This document shows positions 11,401 to 20,738 of a stretch of 64,000 nt of DNA, in pieces. Position 1 is the stretch's first letter, and each line of letters starts with the position of its first letter. Origin of the DNA: Lineus longissimus. Taxonomy: Eukaryota > Nemertea > Pilidiophora > Heteronemertea > Lineidae. The stretch lies in contig NC_088312.1 of NCBI RefSeq assembly GCF_910592395.1, positions 10,292,001 to 10,356,000 of the forward strand, given 5' to 3'. The position numbers and the translations under genes were made by a program. The notes beneath the pieces were generated by a model that was given only the letters and a program-made list of their open reading frames with translations, was not told where the DNA came from and searched no databases.

Positions 11401-14400
11401 CATTGATCAGTGGAGTAATCACAAAGAAACGAAAGTTTACCTTGATCAGGATTCTCATTGCTGCACCCAGGGCATGATTTACCAAGCCATACTCAAAAGC
11501 AGATTTTTCTGAAACAAAAGGCAAGAATCATGTGATACTGACAATGTCTTTAAAAAAAACTAATGTGAAGTGGATGCCCGGAATCATTAACACTGGTCAG
11601 CACCCGGAATGCTGACAGCTCTTATTTACCATAGCCTGCACACCAAAGAGGTTTATTGATAAAATTATTTTTTCTCTTTGCTATAAACCGGAACAAAAAG
11701 TAGCAAACTGACCTTCTATGAAGCGGACAACAATTGAATAATCTGAACACAGCGGAAGGAAACGTGACACATGGTCTCTCAATGATGGGTCTGAAAAAAG
11801 GAGTAGAATTTGAAGGACGCCTTTTCATGGTAACAGCGGTCATTAGAAATGCATTATAAAAACACTCCACCTCAGTACAATTCCAGCAGATACCTGATGG
11901 TCATGGCATTACTCTATACCTCTATCAAAAAGTGTGAAACAAGGGGTCTCGGACCGCCCCTGTCCGTGGATTAGACCGTTGTGATTGAGCCTTGCATCAA
12001 TACTCCATCAAAAAGCGTCCCCGCGAACGATTTTATACATCGCTGCAACCAACGGTCATGAATCCAAAACAATGTCTCAAAGGCGCTCTTGAGGCTTACC
12101 TAAACTTTGGTCAATGGTGAATTCTTTTGGTGAATACCGATCTGTAAGTGGCATGGCAGTGATGTATTTGCCCTCCACTCCCTGAAGAAGAAAGTAAGAT
12201 ACGTCTTACATGTACAGTAAAACCTCTCTATTAAGGACACCCAAGGGACTGACAAGTGCTGTCCTTAATAGAGAGGTGTCCTGATTAGAGAGGTCAAATT
12301 GAATGAAAACACCCAATTTAGGACCAAAACTAGTGTCCTTAATAGAGAGGGTGTCCTTTATATAGAGGTGTCCGCTAAAGGAGGTTCTACTGTACAATAG
12401 AACCTCTCTATTGAGGACATCTTTGGGACTGACTAGTGCTGTCCTTAATAGAGAGGTGTCCTGATTAGAGGTCATATTGAATGGAAACAACCAATTTGGG
12501 AACAAAACTGGTGTCCTTAATAGAGAGGGTGTCCTTAATAGAGAGGGTGTCCTTAATAGAGAGGGTGTCCTTAATAGAGAGGTGTCCCTGAGAGAGGTTC
12601 TACTGTACGTCTTACAAGATTTATTAATACAGCACTACCACCTTGTCTAGTTCCCTTCACCTGAAGTACATGAATGGCATAGCCCTTTATGAAGATAATC
12701 CAACAAGCGAGTGTTGCAGAGAAGATATGATACAGGAGGAACTTATCCATGCCTCAGTCAGAAAGAAAAGAGAGATACAGATCTCTCTCTGCTCTCTTCA
12801 AAGTTTTTTTAATGATGCCTTTTTATAAGAACCAAATCAACTTGTATACTATCAATAACAGTCCTGAATGGACTTTAAAATTACCTCCATACAAAATAGT
12901 ATATCATCTATCATGGCCTGTTCCTGCAGAGCCACTGGAAGAGTGCCTAGAGGAAGAATATTCTGAAAAATAAATTGAACTTGTCAACACCTCCAATATT
13001 CCCAGTAATTTGCTGGACATTTCAATGCTCTTGTCCATTTTGATGATTGTTCTACCACTGTGACAAATCAAGTTTAACACAATCAACTGCAGAGTTCCAG
13101 TGAGGGCATATTTCGCTTGATCATGGTCCCATACTGCTTTTTGAACACATGGTACAATCCGAGACACCAGAATGATTGGAAAAGCACACCTGCATTTCTA
13201 CTTACAGCATCTATGGGTTCATCATTTTCAGTCACGAAATCCATGGTGAGGTATGGCCGCAGAAATATCCAGTCAGGCTGCACAGGAATATTCACTGAAA
13301 GAAGAATTATAAGAGTCGAAAAATATAACTCTAAAGGGACTGTTTGTGAAATCAATTGTATAGTTGGCAATTTACTCTTGAAAATACCCGAGGAAAACTG
13401 CCTTGAAAAGGTTTGAATGTTCATAGAGGACAACGTGCTCGGATTAGTCACCACTCCGAGAATAATCTCATACTGGTAGCAGAAACAAAATCTCTTTGGG
13501 TATATGACCCAAACGTTGTGATCATAGAGACGATTATGACGATTTAGACACTCACCATTCTTCGTGCTTTGTTTTTCTCTCAACACTTTCCTGAGCACAT
13601 CGGATGATGTATGTGACGATACACTGGTTGCTTCCTTTAATAATTTATCCCGCAACTGAAAACAAACAATGACGTTCTTAAAGACATGTTAATAGCTTAA
13701 ATTCACTCTAATGATATTTTTAGTGGGGTTATCAATCAATCAATCAATACGGAGTCTTGTATAGCGCCAGATCCACCATGGAAATGGTGCTCAAGGCGCA
13801 TACACCACATAAGACAGACAGCGTCTGGCCACTTTCGTCAACACTAGAATTGGTAGAGTGACAGGTATTCTAATAATGGTTCATATTCTCCTACAACTTT
13901 TTATGAAAAGAACACCCAAACTAGGCCACAAGAATAAGAAAACTGTTTAACCTTGCTGTAACAGTAACTCACAGAAATTTTTCTGACAAAACTGACCTAA
14001 TCATGCAAATTTTCTCAAATAAGTCATGAATACACAGACTGAGTTGGTGAAGATGTATGAAGCAACATCCCCTAAATAATATAATCGTTCCTACCTCGAC
14101 GAACTCCTGCGTTGACATCTTGGATCCTGGAGCAGGAAGCTGTGAGAGAATATGACCTTGAGGGGTCAAGGACACACCAGCGGCAGCTGCCTTGTCTTTG
14201 GCATTCTTCTCCAGAAAAGTTTTTGTCTGGAAAGATAATTGAGCAATAGACGATCAGTGATTTGCAATAAACACATGCCCTGTTTGTGAAAAAGTGATTG
14301 AATATCACAAGTAGCACTGTATAATCAGGTCAACTCCATAATTTTATCTAATCTGTGTAGTTTTAAAGGAGAACCACATCAAATTCATACTCTGGAGTAG

Positions 14401-15463
14401 TACTCCAATAAGGGTGTCCACACCAGTGGTAAATTCTGTTACACTATGTGAAAGCTAAATCCATTTTACTGAAAAATATGAACATGCTTACTGGTTCATC
14501 TTCAGCCACCTTTGAAAGAAGGTAAACAAATGAATCCACATCTCGCACACTGCAACAAAAGAGTTCATCATCAGACATGCAAGAAATTAACATGATCCTT
14601 CATTGAGCATCAAAATGCAATGAAGCCAATATGAGAGTCAAAAGTGCTGCTGTTTCATGCGCTGCTCCCTTTTTTAAACATGTTTGGTATTACCACAGCA
14701 TGCACATTGAAAATTACCCTTGATAGAATTATACCCTAAACTATAACTTTTATTCAGGTAATGGAAATTGACATCGAAATCCCATTAGCGGGGCGCGGCA
14801 TTCATTCCTTTGTTTGGTAGACTAATAACCCCAGAAGGTCAGTCAAACATGTTGAAATACATGTACACATATATTAGATAAACCTGATCAACACAGCTAC
14901 AATGTTGAATTTTCATTTGAGCACACCCCCACTCACTTTTTCATCTTGAGATCATCGTATTTCTGAAGGAACTCAACAGGTGTCTGAGACGACTCTGCTA
15001 TCTTCTTCTTGGCATTATGAGACGACACTTGGGTTGTTATGTATGGTGTCATACTCTTGATCAGCATGTCAGTGTATACCTCAGCACCATGGCCATCCAT
15101 TGACTTCACACTGAAAAAATACAATGAATGTGCTTTGTAAAGCATGAATACCATTTGTTATTTCCTATTTCTTTGAAGAGACCTTACAGTTAGGGTACCA
15201 AAGTCTCTACCTTTACAGTAGTCAGTAGAATTACACATTTAGATATCACTTCAAAAAGGACCCTACACTGCAGCTTCAGACGAGAAACCTGTATGTTTTT
15301 TTTATCATGATCATTTGGTAGCATGGGAGACAATTTTTGTCTGACACAAAATATATATATATAAACTTCTGACAAGAAATTTTCTGAACAAACATATTTC
15401 TTACCCAAGTGCAGCCATCAGCTCACTGACATGGTGATGAACTCGAAACTCATGAACACTCAT
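2474..15463 (-). CDS. TUBGCP2: Gamma-tubulin complex component 2 (GCP2)
   Basis: GCP2 pairs with GCP3 and gamma-tubulin in the gamma-tubulin small complex that nucleates microtubules at centrosomes and spindle poles. Coding exons in transcript order, all on the complement: 15405-15463, 14937-15110, 14492-14549, 14095-14226, 13556-13655, 13206-13294, 12885-12962, 12100-12181, 11713-11790, 11441-11508, 10954-10998, 10684-10838, 10155-10269, 9777-9951, 9329-9479, 8914-9005, 8645-8732, 8444-8517, 7861-8032, 7093-7267, 6626-6769, 4320-4448, 3606-3769, 2842-2951 and 2474-2532. All have GT..AG borders and sum to 922 codons, against about 902 residues in human. The ATG opens MSVHEFRVHHHV, like vertebrate GCP2. 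The GRIP1 half begins near residue 215; the GRIP2 half carries YFLLDQGD, LTRYQMLFRH and CKHVERQLC, hallmarks of the family. The last intron is tentative: reading through the GTAAGT donor at 2841 gives a stop at 2834-2836 and about 904 residues. Confidence 0.95.
2914..3434 (-). repeat. Tandem array of a splice acceptor plus exon start within TUBGCP2
   Basis: Six units of 86-87 bp. Each contains, on the minus strand, the last ~50 bases of a TUBGCP2 intron ending in ACATTTCAG and the first ~36 bases of the penultimate coding exon (encoding LDFNGYYSEQL or near variants). The acceptor positions are at about 2952, 3039, 3125, 3212, 3299 and 3386. The copy at 2951 runs on into the full exon; the five upstream copies run into intron and meet a stop a few codons on (LPCP-stop, or LPCPKCFKHK-stop where the copy reads TTTAGG). 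Confidence 0.9.
4137..4279 (+). mobile_element. TA-flanked MITE, 'tctctattaaggacac' family, copy 1
   Basis: The ends read CAGTGGAACCTC and, inverted, CAGTAGAACCTC, flanked by TA dinucleotides at 4135-4136 and 4280-4281. Terminal CAGT with TA target duplication is typical of Tc1/mariner/pogo-type non-autonomous elements. Internally the word CTCTCTATTAAGGACA recurs in both orientations. It lies in the TUBGCP2 intron next to exon 4320-4448. No protein is encoded. Confidence 0.8.
4949..5040 (+). repeat. SINE-like tRNA-derived fragment
   Basis: A block reading AATAGCCTAACGGTTATCGC followed by CAGGTCCTGGG resembles a tRNA-type A box and a degraded B box. It sits in a TUBGCP2 intron with no coding potential. 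Identification rests on these boxes only. Confidence 0.35.
5451..5589 (+). repeat. Two-copy direct repeat (~70 bp) in TUBGCP2 intron
   Basis: The segments 5451-5519 and 5521-5589 are nearly identical, starting AAAAATGTGAACAC and ending GTTAACTTAGAAAA, with a few substitutions. This is a recent local tandem duplication. Confidence 0.85.
6260..6556 (+). repeat. Two-copy direct repeat (~150 bp) in TUBGCP2 intron
   Basis: Two near-identical adjacent copies start at AAATTGCAGTCTATGTACAT (about 6260 and 6414) and run to TTCTCTCAGCAA (ending about 6403 and 6556). The few differences suggest a recent duplication. Confidence 0.85.
7275..7855. other. TUBGCP2 intron without recognised content
   Basis: AT-rich intron between the coding exons at 7093-7267 and 7861-8032. 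I see no repeat or secondary gene in it. Confidence 0.4.
11299..11424 (+). repeat. 21-bp minisatellite beside a TUBGCP2 exon
   Basis: About six units of GATCAGTGGAGTAATCACAT plus one base (T or C). The array ends about 17 bases from the donor side of the TUBGCP2 exon at 11441-11508, so on the minus strand the intron runs almost straight into it. All three frames on the + strand stay open only because 21 is a multiple of three; it is not a gene. Confidence 0.9.
12215..12392 (-). mobile_element. TA-flanked MITE, same family, copy 2
   Basis: The terminal word CAGTAAAACCTC and its inverse GAGGTTCTACTG lie between TA dinucleotides (12213-12214 and 12393-12394). The orientation is opposite to the copy at 4137. 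It lies in a TUBGCP2 intron, 34 bases upstream (in transcript sense) of the exon at 12100-12181. Confidence 0.8.
12395..12605 (-). mobile_element. TA-flanked MITE, copy 3, abutting copy 2
   Basis: Starts CAATAGAACCTC immediately after the TA that ends the preceding copy and finishes GAGGTTCTACTG-TA at 12605. Near its right end an 18-19-bp piece (GTGTCCTTAATAGAGAGG) is repeated four times, making this copy longer than the others. Confidence 0.8.
13735..13860 (+). repeat. SINE 3'-end-like dispersed repeat
   Basis: ATCAATCAATCAATACGG followed by CTTGTATAGCGCCAGA and GTGCTCAAGGCGCATACA. A 'tatagcgc ... gctcaaggcgc' pair is a motif I associate with dispersed repeats of marine invertebrates; a related block is at about 57670-57740. 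Family name not established. Confidence 0.4.
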
Positions 15464-15487
15464 TGTCAAGATTTTGCTGAAAATCTC
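15464..15487 (-). other. TUBGCP2: TUBGCP2 5' UTR part of the first coding exon
   Basis: On the minus strand an acceptor-like AATTTCAG stands about 30 bases before the ATG at 15463, so translation probably starts in exon 2 after a non-coding first exon, as in many GCP2 genes. The first exon itself was not pinned down. Confidence 0.4.
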
Positions 15488-16054
15488 TGAAATTATATAG
15501 AATACACTTTATGATCTTTTACATATTCATGATGTACACAGTCACAGCCAATCTACATGAAGCCTAAAGGCAGCCTTGACTGCCTGATGTAGTCTGCTGC
15601 AGCCATAAGTTCATCATACAATTTTCTACACAGTATGAGTATCAATCTCAAGGGAAAGATGATAAATGAAAAATCTTTCAAACCTTTGGCTTTACTGCAA
15701 GCTGTTTACGGAACTCTTGGACTTGTGTTCTTACTCACGTTATGTCATCAATCATTGTCACCTCATTATCAGCACTATGTCCGGCACTACATTGACAGAT
15801 ATGTGATAAGTAGGCCTATGTATTGTCATCCGACAACGAATTCTTCAGTTTCGTGTGCATTGGGTTTCTATTTCCGGACAGTACTGACACTTTTGACAGT
15901 TTTAGTCAAATATGCGATAAATGGCAGGGCTTTGTTTGACTCACATTGAATGTTACTGTTTCAGGGTTTGTAAAAAGCGTTCTTTTATTTAAATCGAAAG
16001 ACAGATATAGTGAAAATCGAGGAGTTTGTTGTGAATTTTGGGGAAGCTTCCCGC

Positions 16055-16075
16055 GGATGCAGCCATCTTTTTCCT
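16055..16075 (-). promoter_or_regulatory. YY1-like element, possible TUBGCP2 promoter
   Basis: On the minus strand AAGATGGCTGC matches the AAGATGGCNGC motif common at metazoan transcription start sites bound by YY1. It is about 600 bp upstream of the TUBGCP2 start codon, next to a locally GC-rich stretch. Position relative to a real start site is inferred. Confidence 0.35.
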
Positions 16076-16125
16076 TCACTTCCGGTATGGGCAATTACGA
16101 GAAAATACGAGATGTGCGGGTTTCT

Positions 16126-16990
16126 AGGGTGTATTCGACTCACCGTTCTCGAACCAAGAACGGTGTTCTCGAAGGAGTCGAACACGCGAGAACGCGTTCG
16201 GGAACCGTTCCTGTTCCCAAGGTCTCATTAGGCGAGCACGATCCCGAGTCTCGAACGGGTTAGTGCTGTTGTCATAGCTACCCCTCCGAAACCACGGGAA
16301 AACCCGGCTGGCAAGTTATTTTCGTCAACAAACAAGGCGCGATGAAATCGATTTTTCTGCCTTACGTCTCGTATATTTACATTTTTTAGTAGAAAGGTTT
16401 AAAGCTGTTCAAGATATTGTTTTCTTGTTGAAATCGCACAAAAATAACTTTAAAAGCAGACGAACTGTCCTTGTCCGCCATCTTTGTTCTTGGTCCGTTC
16501 TCGCTGCACCAGCAGACGAGGTGGTGTGGGATTTGGGAACAGGAACGGTTCCTGAACGGGTAGGTGTAAACTGTGGACGAAAGTGTGGACGAAAGTGTGG
16601 ACAGCGGCCCTCTCAGTTTGGTGGGCTGGCATTTCTTTGTCTTTCAATACATTTAAAAGAAATTGCAGTATATTATGCATTATAATCTTTTTAATGGGTC
16701 AGGGAAAGAAAAAAAGAAAAAAATTATTTTGATGGGTGATTTTGATCAATGAGTGGACGGGCTTTTTTGCCCCGTTTTTGAAGGTTTTCGAAGTGGCCTT
16801 TGACTTTGTGGACGGGGAAATGCGAGGTCTAGTGTCCAAATGTGGACTAATTATCAAAGAATTTGTTGAAACTGTGATATATCTAACTAGTCCAAATACA
16901 TGTAATATTCTTTCATAAAAATTACTTTTATTTGAATGACAATGACAATATCATTCAGTTGTAGGCAAAAATAGTTGGCCCTCTCTCAGA
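16126..16990 (+). mobile_element. Nested palindromic element, copy 1
   Basis: From about 16126 (GTATTCGACTCACCG) to about 16990 (GATCCAAGATGGCGGCACCA). The same sequence occurs inverted at about 31004-31518, but there the segment 16194-16556 is missing. That segment has inverted ends (CGTTCGGGAACCGTTCCTG versus CAGGAACGGTTCCTGAACG), so it looks like a separate ~360-bp TIR element inserted into the larger repeat. The part 16558-16990 contains TGTGGACGAAAGTGTGGACG duplications and no credible ORF. Confidence 0.65.
16194..16556 (+). mobile_element. ~360-bp element with inverted ends, inserted in the copy-1 repeat
   Basis: Ends are about 25-bp inverted repeats: GCGTTCGGGAACCGTTCCTG on the left and CAGGAACGGTTCCTGAACGG on the right. 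The related repeat at 31.4 kb reads straight through (GAACGCGTTCAGGAATGGTAGG) with no such insert, marking an empty site. It lacks coding capacity, as expected for a MITE. Confidence 0.6.
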
Positions 16991-17025
16991 CCAACTTTCG
17001 TTGATCCAAGATGGCGGCACCACTG

Positions 17026-17270
17026 TCCCATCTCTCTCACTATATGTTGACAACTTGGCAGAGCAGCCAGGACTGATGTGGCCTGGTTGTGACTGTCTCA
17101 CTCTCATCTCTCTCATCATGTTGTCAACACGGTGGAGCAGCCAGGACTGTTTGGGCCTGGCTGTGACCGTCTCATATCTCTCTGTCTCGCCATTGACAAC
17201 TTGACAAAGCAGCCAAGACTGATGTGGCCTGACTGTCTCATCTCTCTCATCATGCTGTCAACACGGTGAC
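17026..17270 (+). repeat. Degenerate ~75-bp tandem repeat
   Basis: About three units containing GTCAACACGGTGGAGCAGCC, CAGGACTG and GGCCTGGCTGTGAC, with substitutions and length changes. No coding role is seen. Confidence 0.7.
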
Positions 17271-17860
17271 TAAATTTTATTTGGATGATTTTATGCCTGA
17301 CTTTAAACCTGGTGGACGCAGGTGGGCGCTAGTGGGACGCTGGTGGACACTGTTTAGGATGACCGCCCATACTCCGTGATAAACCATTCAATGCATTCAA
17401 TGTAAACTCAAGTTGAGACAAGACCACAATTGATTTTTTAAGCCTTTTAGCAGTTAAATTGTCAATGTTTGACCGCGACGCATCAAAGAACGCGTGGTGT
17501 TGTGAAATTTAGATTATGTTATTCCGGACAGTCGGGCAAGTAAATGGTGAAAAATAAAATGGTGATTGACCACGGAAATTTTTTTTTAATCGACAAATTA
17601 GACAGACTTTGATATTTCCACTCTTTTCAGCCAACTGGCAGAAAAAACTCAAAACACGCCCCCTATTACCCAATTAGCAAAATTCGAAATTAATTTTTTC
17701 ATCAAATAATTTCTTTATATCTGTAGACTTGCCACAACAAATATTTTTTCAATACCTCTCCAAATATGTACTTGAGAGTAAAAAACATGCACTCGTCTAA
17801 TAGATAGGCCAGGACCTCCAACCTATGAATATTCATTAGTGGTCTTGTCTCAGTTAATGT

Positions 17861-18510
17861 GATCATCATGTGAGATAAGGATTCATACTGGTGATAAACA
17901 ATTCAATGCAATGGGAACTCAAGTTAATGTGGTCATCTGAGGGATGTGGATTCATACTGATGATGAACCATTCAATAGGAACTCAAATTAATGTGGTCAT
18001 CTGAGGGATGTGGATTCATACTGGTGATGAACCATTCAATGGGAACTAAAGTTAATGTTGTCTGAGGGATGTGGATTCATACTGATGATGAACCATTCAA
18101 TGGGAACTAAAGTACATGTAAATGTGGTCATCTGAGGGATGTGGATTTATACTGGTGATGAACCATTCAATGGGAACTAAAGTTAATGTGGTTGTCTGAG
18201 GGATGTGGATTCATACTGGTGATGAACCATTCAATGGGAACTGAAGTTAATGTGGTCGTCTGAGGGATGTGGATTCATACTGATGATGAACCATTCAATG
18301 GGAGCTCAAGTTAATGTGGTCATCTGAGGGATGTGGATTCATACTGGTGATAAGTCATTCAATGGGAACTCAAGTTATGTGGTCATCTGAGGGATTGATC
18401 TATGGATTCAAGCTGGAAATAAACCATTCAATGTGATCGCAAATTATTTCAGTAATTAGAGCAATGATGGATTCATGCTATAGTTAAACTATTCAATGTG
18501 AACTCTGGTT
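17861..18510 (+). repeat. Tandem array of zinc-finger-linker-like units (61-70 bp)
   Basis: About nine units with the core GGATTCATACTGGTGATGAA, CCATTCAATGGGAACTCA and GTGGTCATCTGAGG. Read through, a unit spells C-G-H-L-R then I-H-T-G-D-(E/K)-P-F-N, which resembles the histidine end and TGEKPF linker of C2H2 fingers. The unit length (61-70 bp) is not the 84 bp of working fingers and is mostly not a multiple of three, and in-frame stops occur. It is therefore non-coding in its present state. Related units lie inverted at 30240-30530. Confidence 0.7.
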
Positions 18511-20080
18511 TATCTCCAATATTAATTCATCCCTGAGATGATCACATTAACTTGAGAATTGACTGAAATAAATCACATGTTGTCACTCATTTCTGTCTCG
18601 TTTTTAAGAGACCATTGATTTTATCCCTGACCGGATATCATTTGCATTGCCCCCCCCCCCCCGAATGTTCATAAATTTCTCATGGTCATAATTTTACCCC
18701 CAATCAAGAAAATCAAGTGAAAAGTCTGCAAACATGTATTCTATTTTTGTTTGGATTTGCTATTCTAAATTGTTCATGAAATCTTTTGATCCAAGATATT
18801 AATCCCCAAGAGAATCTTAATGGAATAAAAGCTGTATCTTTTTGTATTAAACAAACAAATCAAACCAACCACATCATGACTTACAACACTTCATCGAGTA
18901 CTGAGTCGTCCTACTAATTTTTCACTGAATTCTTTTTAAAAAGTAAATTTTTCAATGAAAAGTGTGAATAAATGTCTAGTATCATTCAGGTTTGCACCAT
19001 TTTTCCTTTTGGTTTTTATTGCAAGAAACTGTTTAAGCAAAAAAAAAATTATAGATGAAAAAATATTCAACAATACAACTGACGACACCTAGCCCTTTAC
19101 TATTTCCAAATCGGACCCACCCAAATATTTATTCCTTATGGCCAATCACATTAGCAACTTGGATTAGCCTTGGCCATCTGACACCTTTGTTTGATTGTTT
19201 GGAGCGACAAAAGACATAGCCAACCTCAAAAGAATGATTGGGAGTGTTACATAAAACCACTACCTGTCACATTTTATGCCTTCCAATGCTTGCTATGCTT
19301 CGCCTGTAGTGCAGGCTGAACATTCATTGCAGCATGCTGCACATGGTTTTTGCTCGAATTTTGACTTATTTCAAGACTGAAATAGCAAAATAACTTGTGT
19401 TTAGCACAAATCTTCTACAAGGTGGGTATCACCTTCTGTCTAAAGGAATCTTGATGTTATTCATGTTTTATTTTTGTACACCCAATGGATTTTTGAAGAG
19501 CGCAACTTGTCTTTGTATTTTCACCTTGTATTTTTCAATACAGAGAAAGAATCTACTTCCAAGAACCTTTTTAAGGGTTGCCAAAAAGCACAATGGCACT
19601 AGGCCTATGACCCATCAACATGAACTGCCCAGCATCAATTTGCTGTCGGTATATGGAAGTGGAATTGAACAAACACCCTTCGGTATATACAAAATATGAA
19701 ATTTAAGTGATTACTGCCATATTTGAATTTTGATCTTGCCGAAATTTGGCGTACACATGGAGGGACTTAGATTTATCCTTCAACCAAATAAGAACCATCT
19801 CAATTGAACAATGACAAAACATACGACCAATTGGTGAAATAATAAAATTTGAACCCTGTCGGCCTGTGACCTTGAGAGGTTGGTCAAGTCAACAACCCCG
19901 ATCATAATAGAACCCAAGAAATATGTAAAAATGCTTGAAATGAAAAATAAATGAAGTTCACAAAATTTTAGTCAATTTGTGCCCCTTAGGACAGCTATTC
20001 TACTGTAGGTCACTTGAGCCAAAAATGAAAAAATGCTCTTAACTTAAGGAATTTGAAACTATGAATTTGTGCCAATTTAT
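18511..20080. other. AT-rich intergenic or intronic stretch
   Basis: Contains a run of about 14 C at 18649-18662. I found no exon I would defend: the longest + strand frame (19397-19699) has no splice or family support. Confidence 0.4.
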
Positions 20081-20088
20081 CATTACAG

Positions 20089-20132
20089 ATGACGCATACC
20101 TTGTCCGCAATTGCAACGAAAGATTCTCGCTG
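20089..20132 (+). other. Exon-like duplicate segment A
   Basis: After ATTATCATTACAG-type acceptor sequence, a segment encodes DAYLVRNCNERFSL in one frame and ends at a GTATGG donor-like site. The segment at 20739-20807 is homologous, together with the preceding ~25 bases of acceptor sequence. It is either an exon duplication or a small non-coding repeat; the segment's other forward frame is also open. Confidence 0.3.
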
Positions 20133-20407
20133 GTATGGTTTTCAAGGTGAAGGGTTACATGTAGGTATGTATAATATAGTATTAGATTTTTACTTTCCAA
20201 TTCATGCTTTTGCGCAAAAGAACTGGAGAGTACAACCGGGTCACTAAATCAGGAGGCCATATTTGAAGCGGTGATGCCATCTCATTGGTTGCTAGTTAAG
20301 GGTTGATCACGAGTTTTGAGAAATGAACTAGCTCACATTGTTTAAATAAGTACAAGGCCACAGCTGTTGTTATGATGGTTCCATTGGATTTTACATACAA
20401 TCTACTG

Positions 20408-20566
20408 GCTATTCTTACGACAGTCATATTCACTAAACCTAACCCAGACCCTAACCCTTCCTCCTAGCATTAACCCAAACCCTAACCCTTCCCCAACACC
20501 AATCTCAACTCCCTAATTCCCAAAATTGCATAAATCCTTGTTATAACTAGTCGTAAGAATGGCAAA
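20408..20566 (+). mobile_element. Small TIR element with telomere-like interior
   Basis: The ends GCTATTCTTACGAC and, inverted, GCCATTCTTACGAC frame about 160 bp. The interior carries repeated CCCTAACCC-type words (ACCCAGACCCTAACCCTTCC and similar), a degenerate TTAGGG-like sequence. This is probably a MITE; the target duplication is not clear. Confidence 0.55.
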
Positions 20567-20738
20567 TTTGTATGAAATAAAAGGAATAAAGTCCATCAAT
20601 TTCATGAAGGAATGTAATTCATGACTAAAAATGATGTACATGTATTTCAACATCATATTTAGGCAGTAATTTCATGACTGAAAACACTAGAATTGCTGTA
20701 ATCATGCATTATGCATTTGTTCCAATTTATCATTACAG

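Noticed and set aside
13083-13655. 190-codon minus-strand frame
   Set aside because: It spans two real TUBGCP2 exons (13206-13294 and 13556-13655) and the intron between them, which happens to be open.
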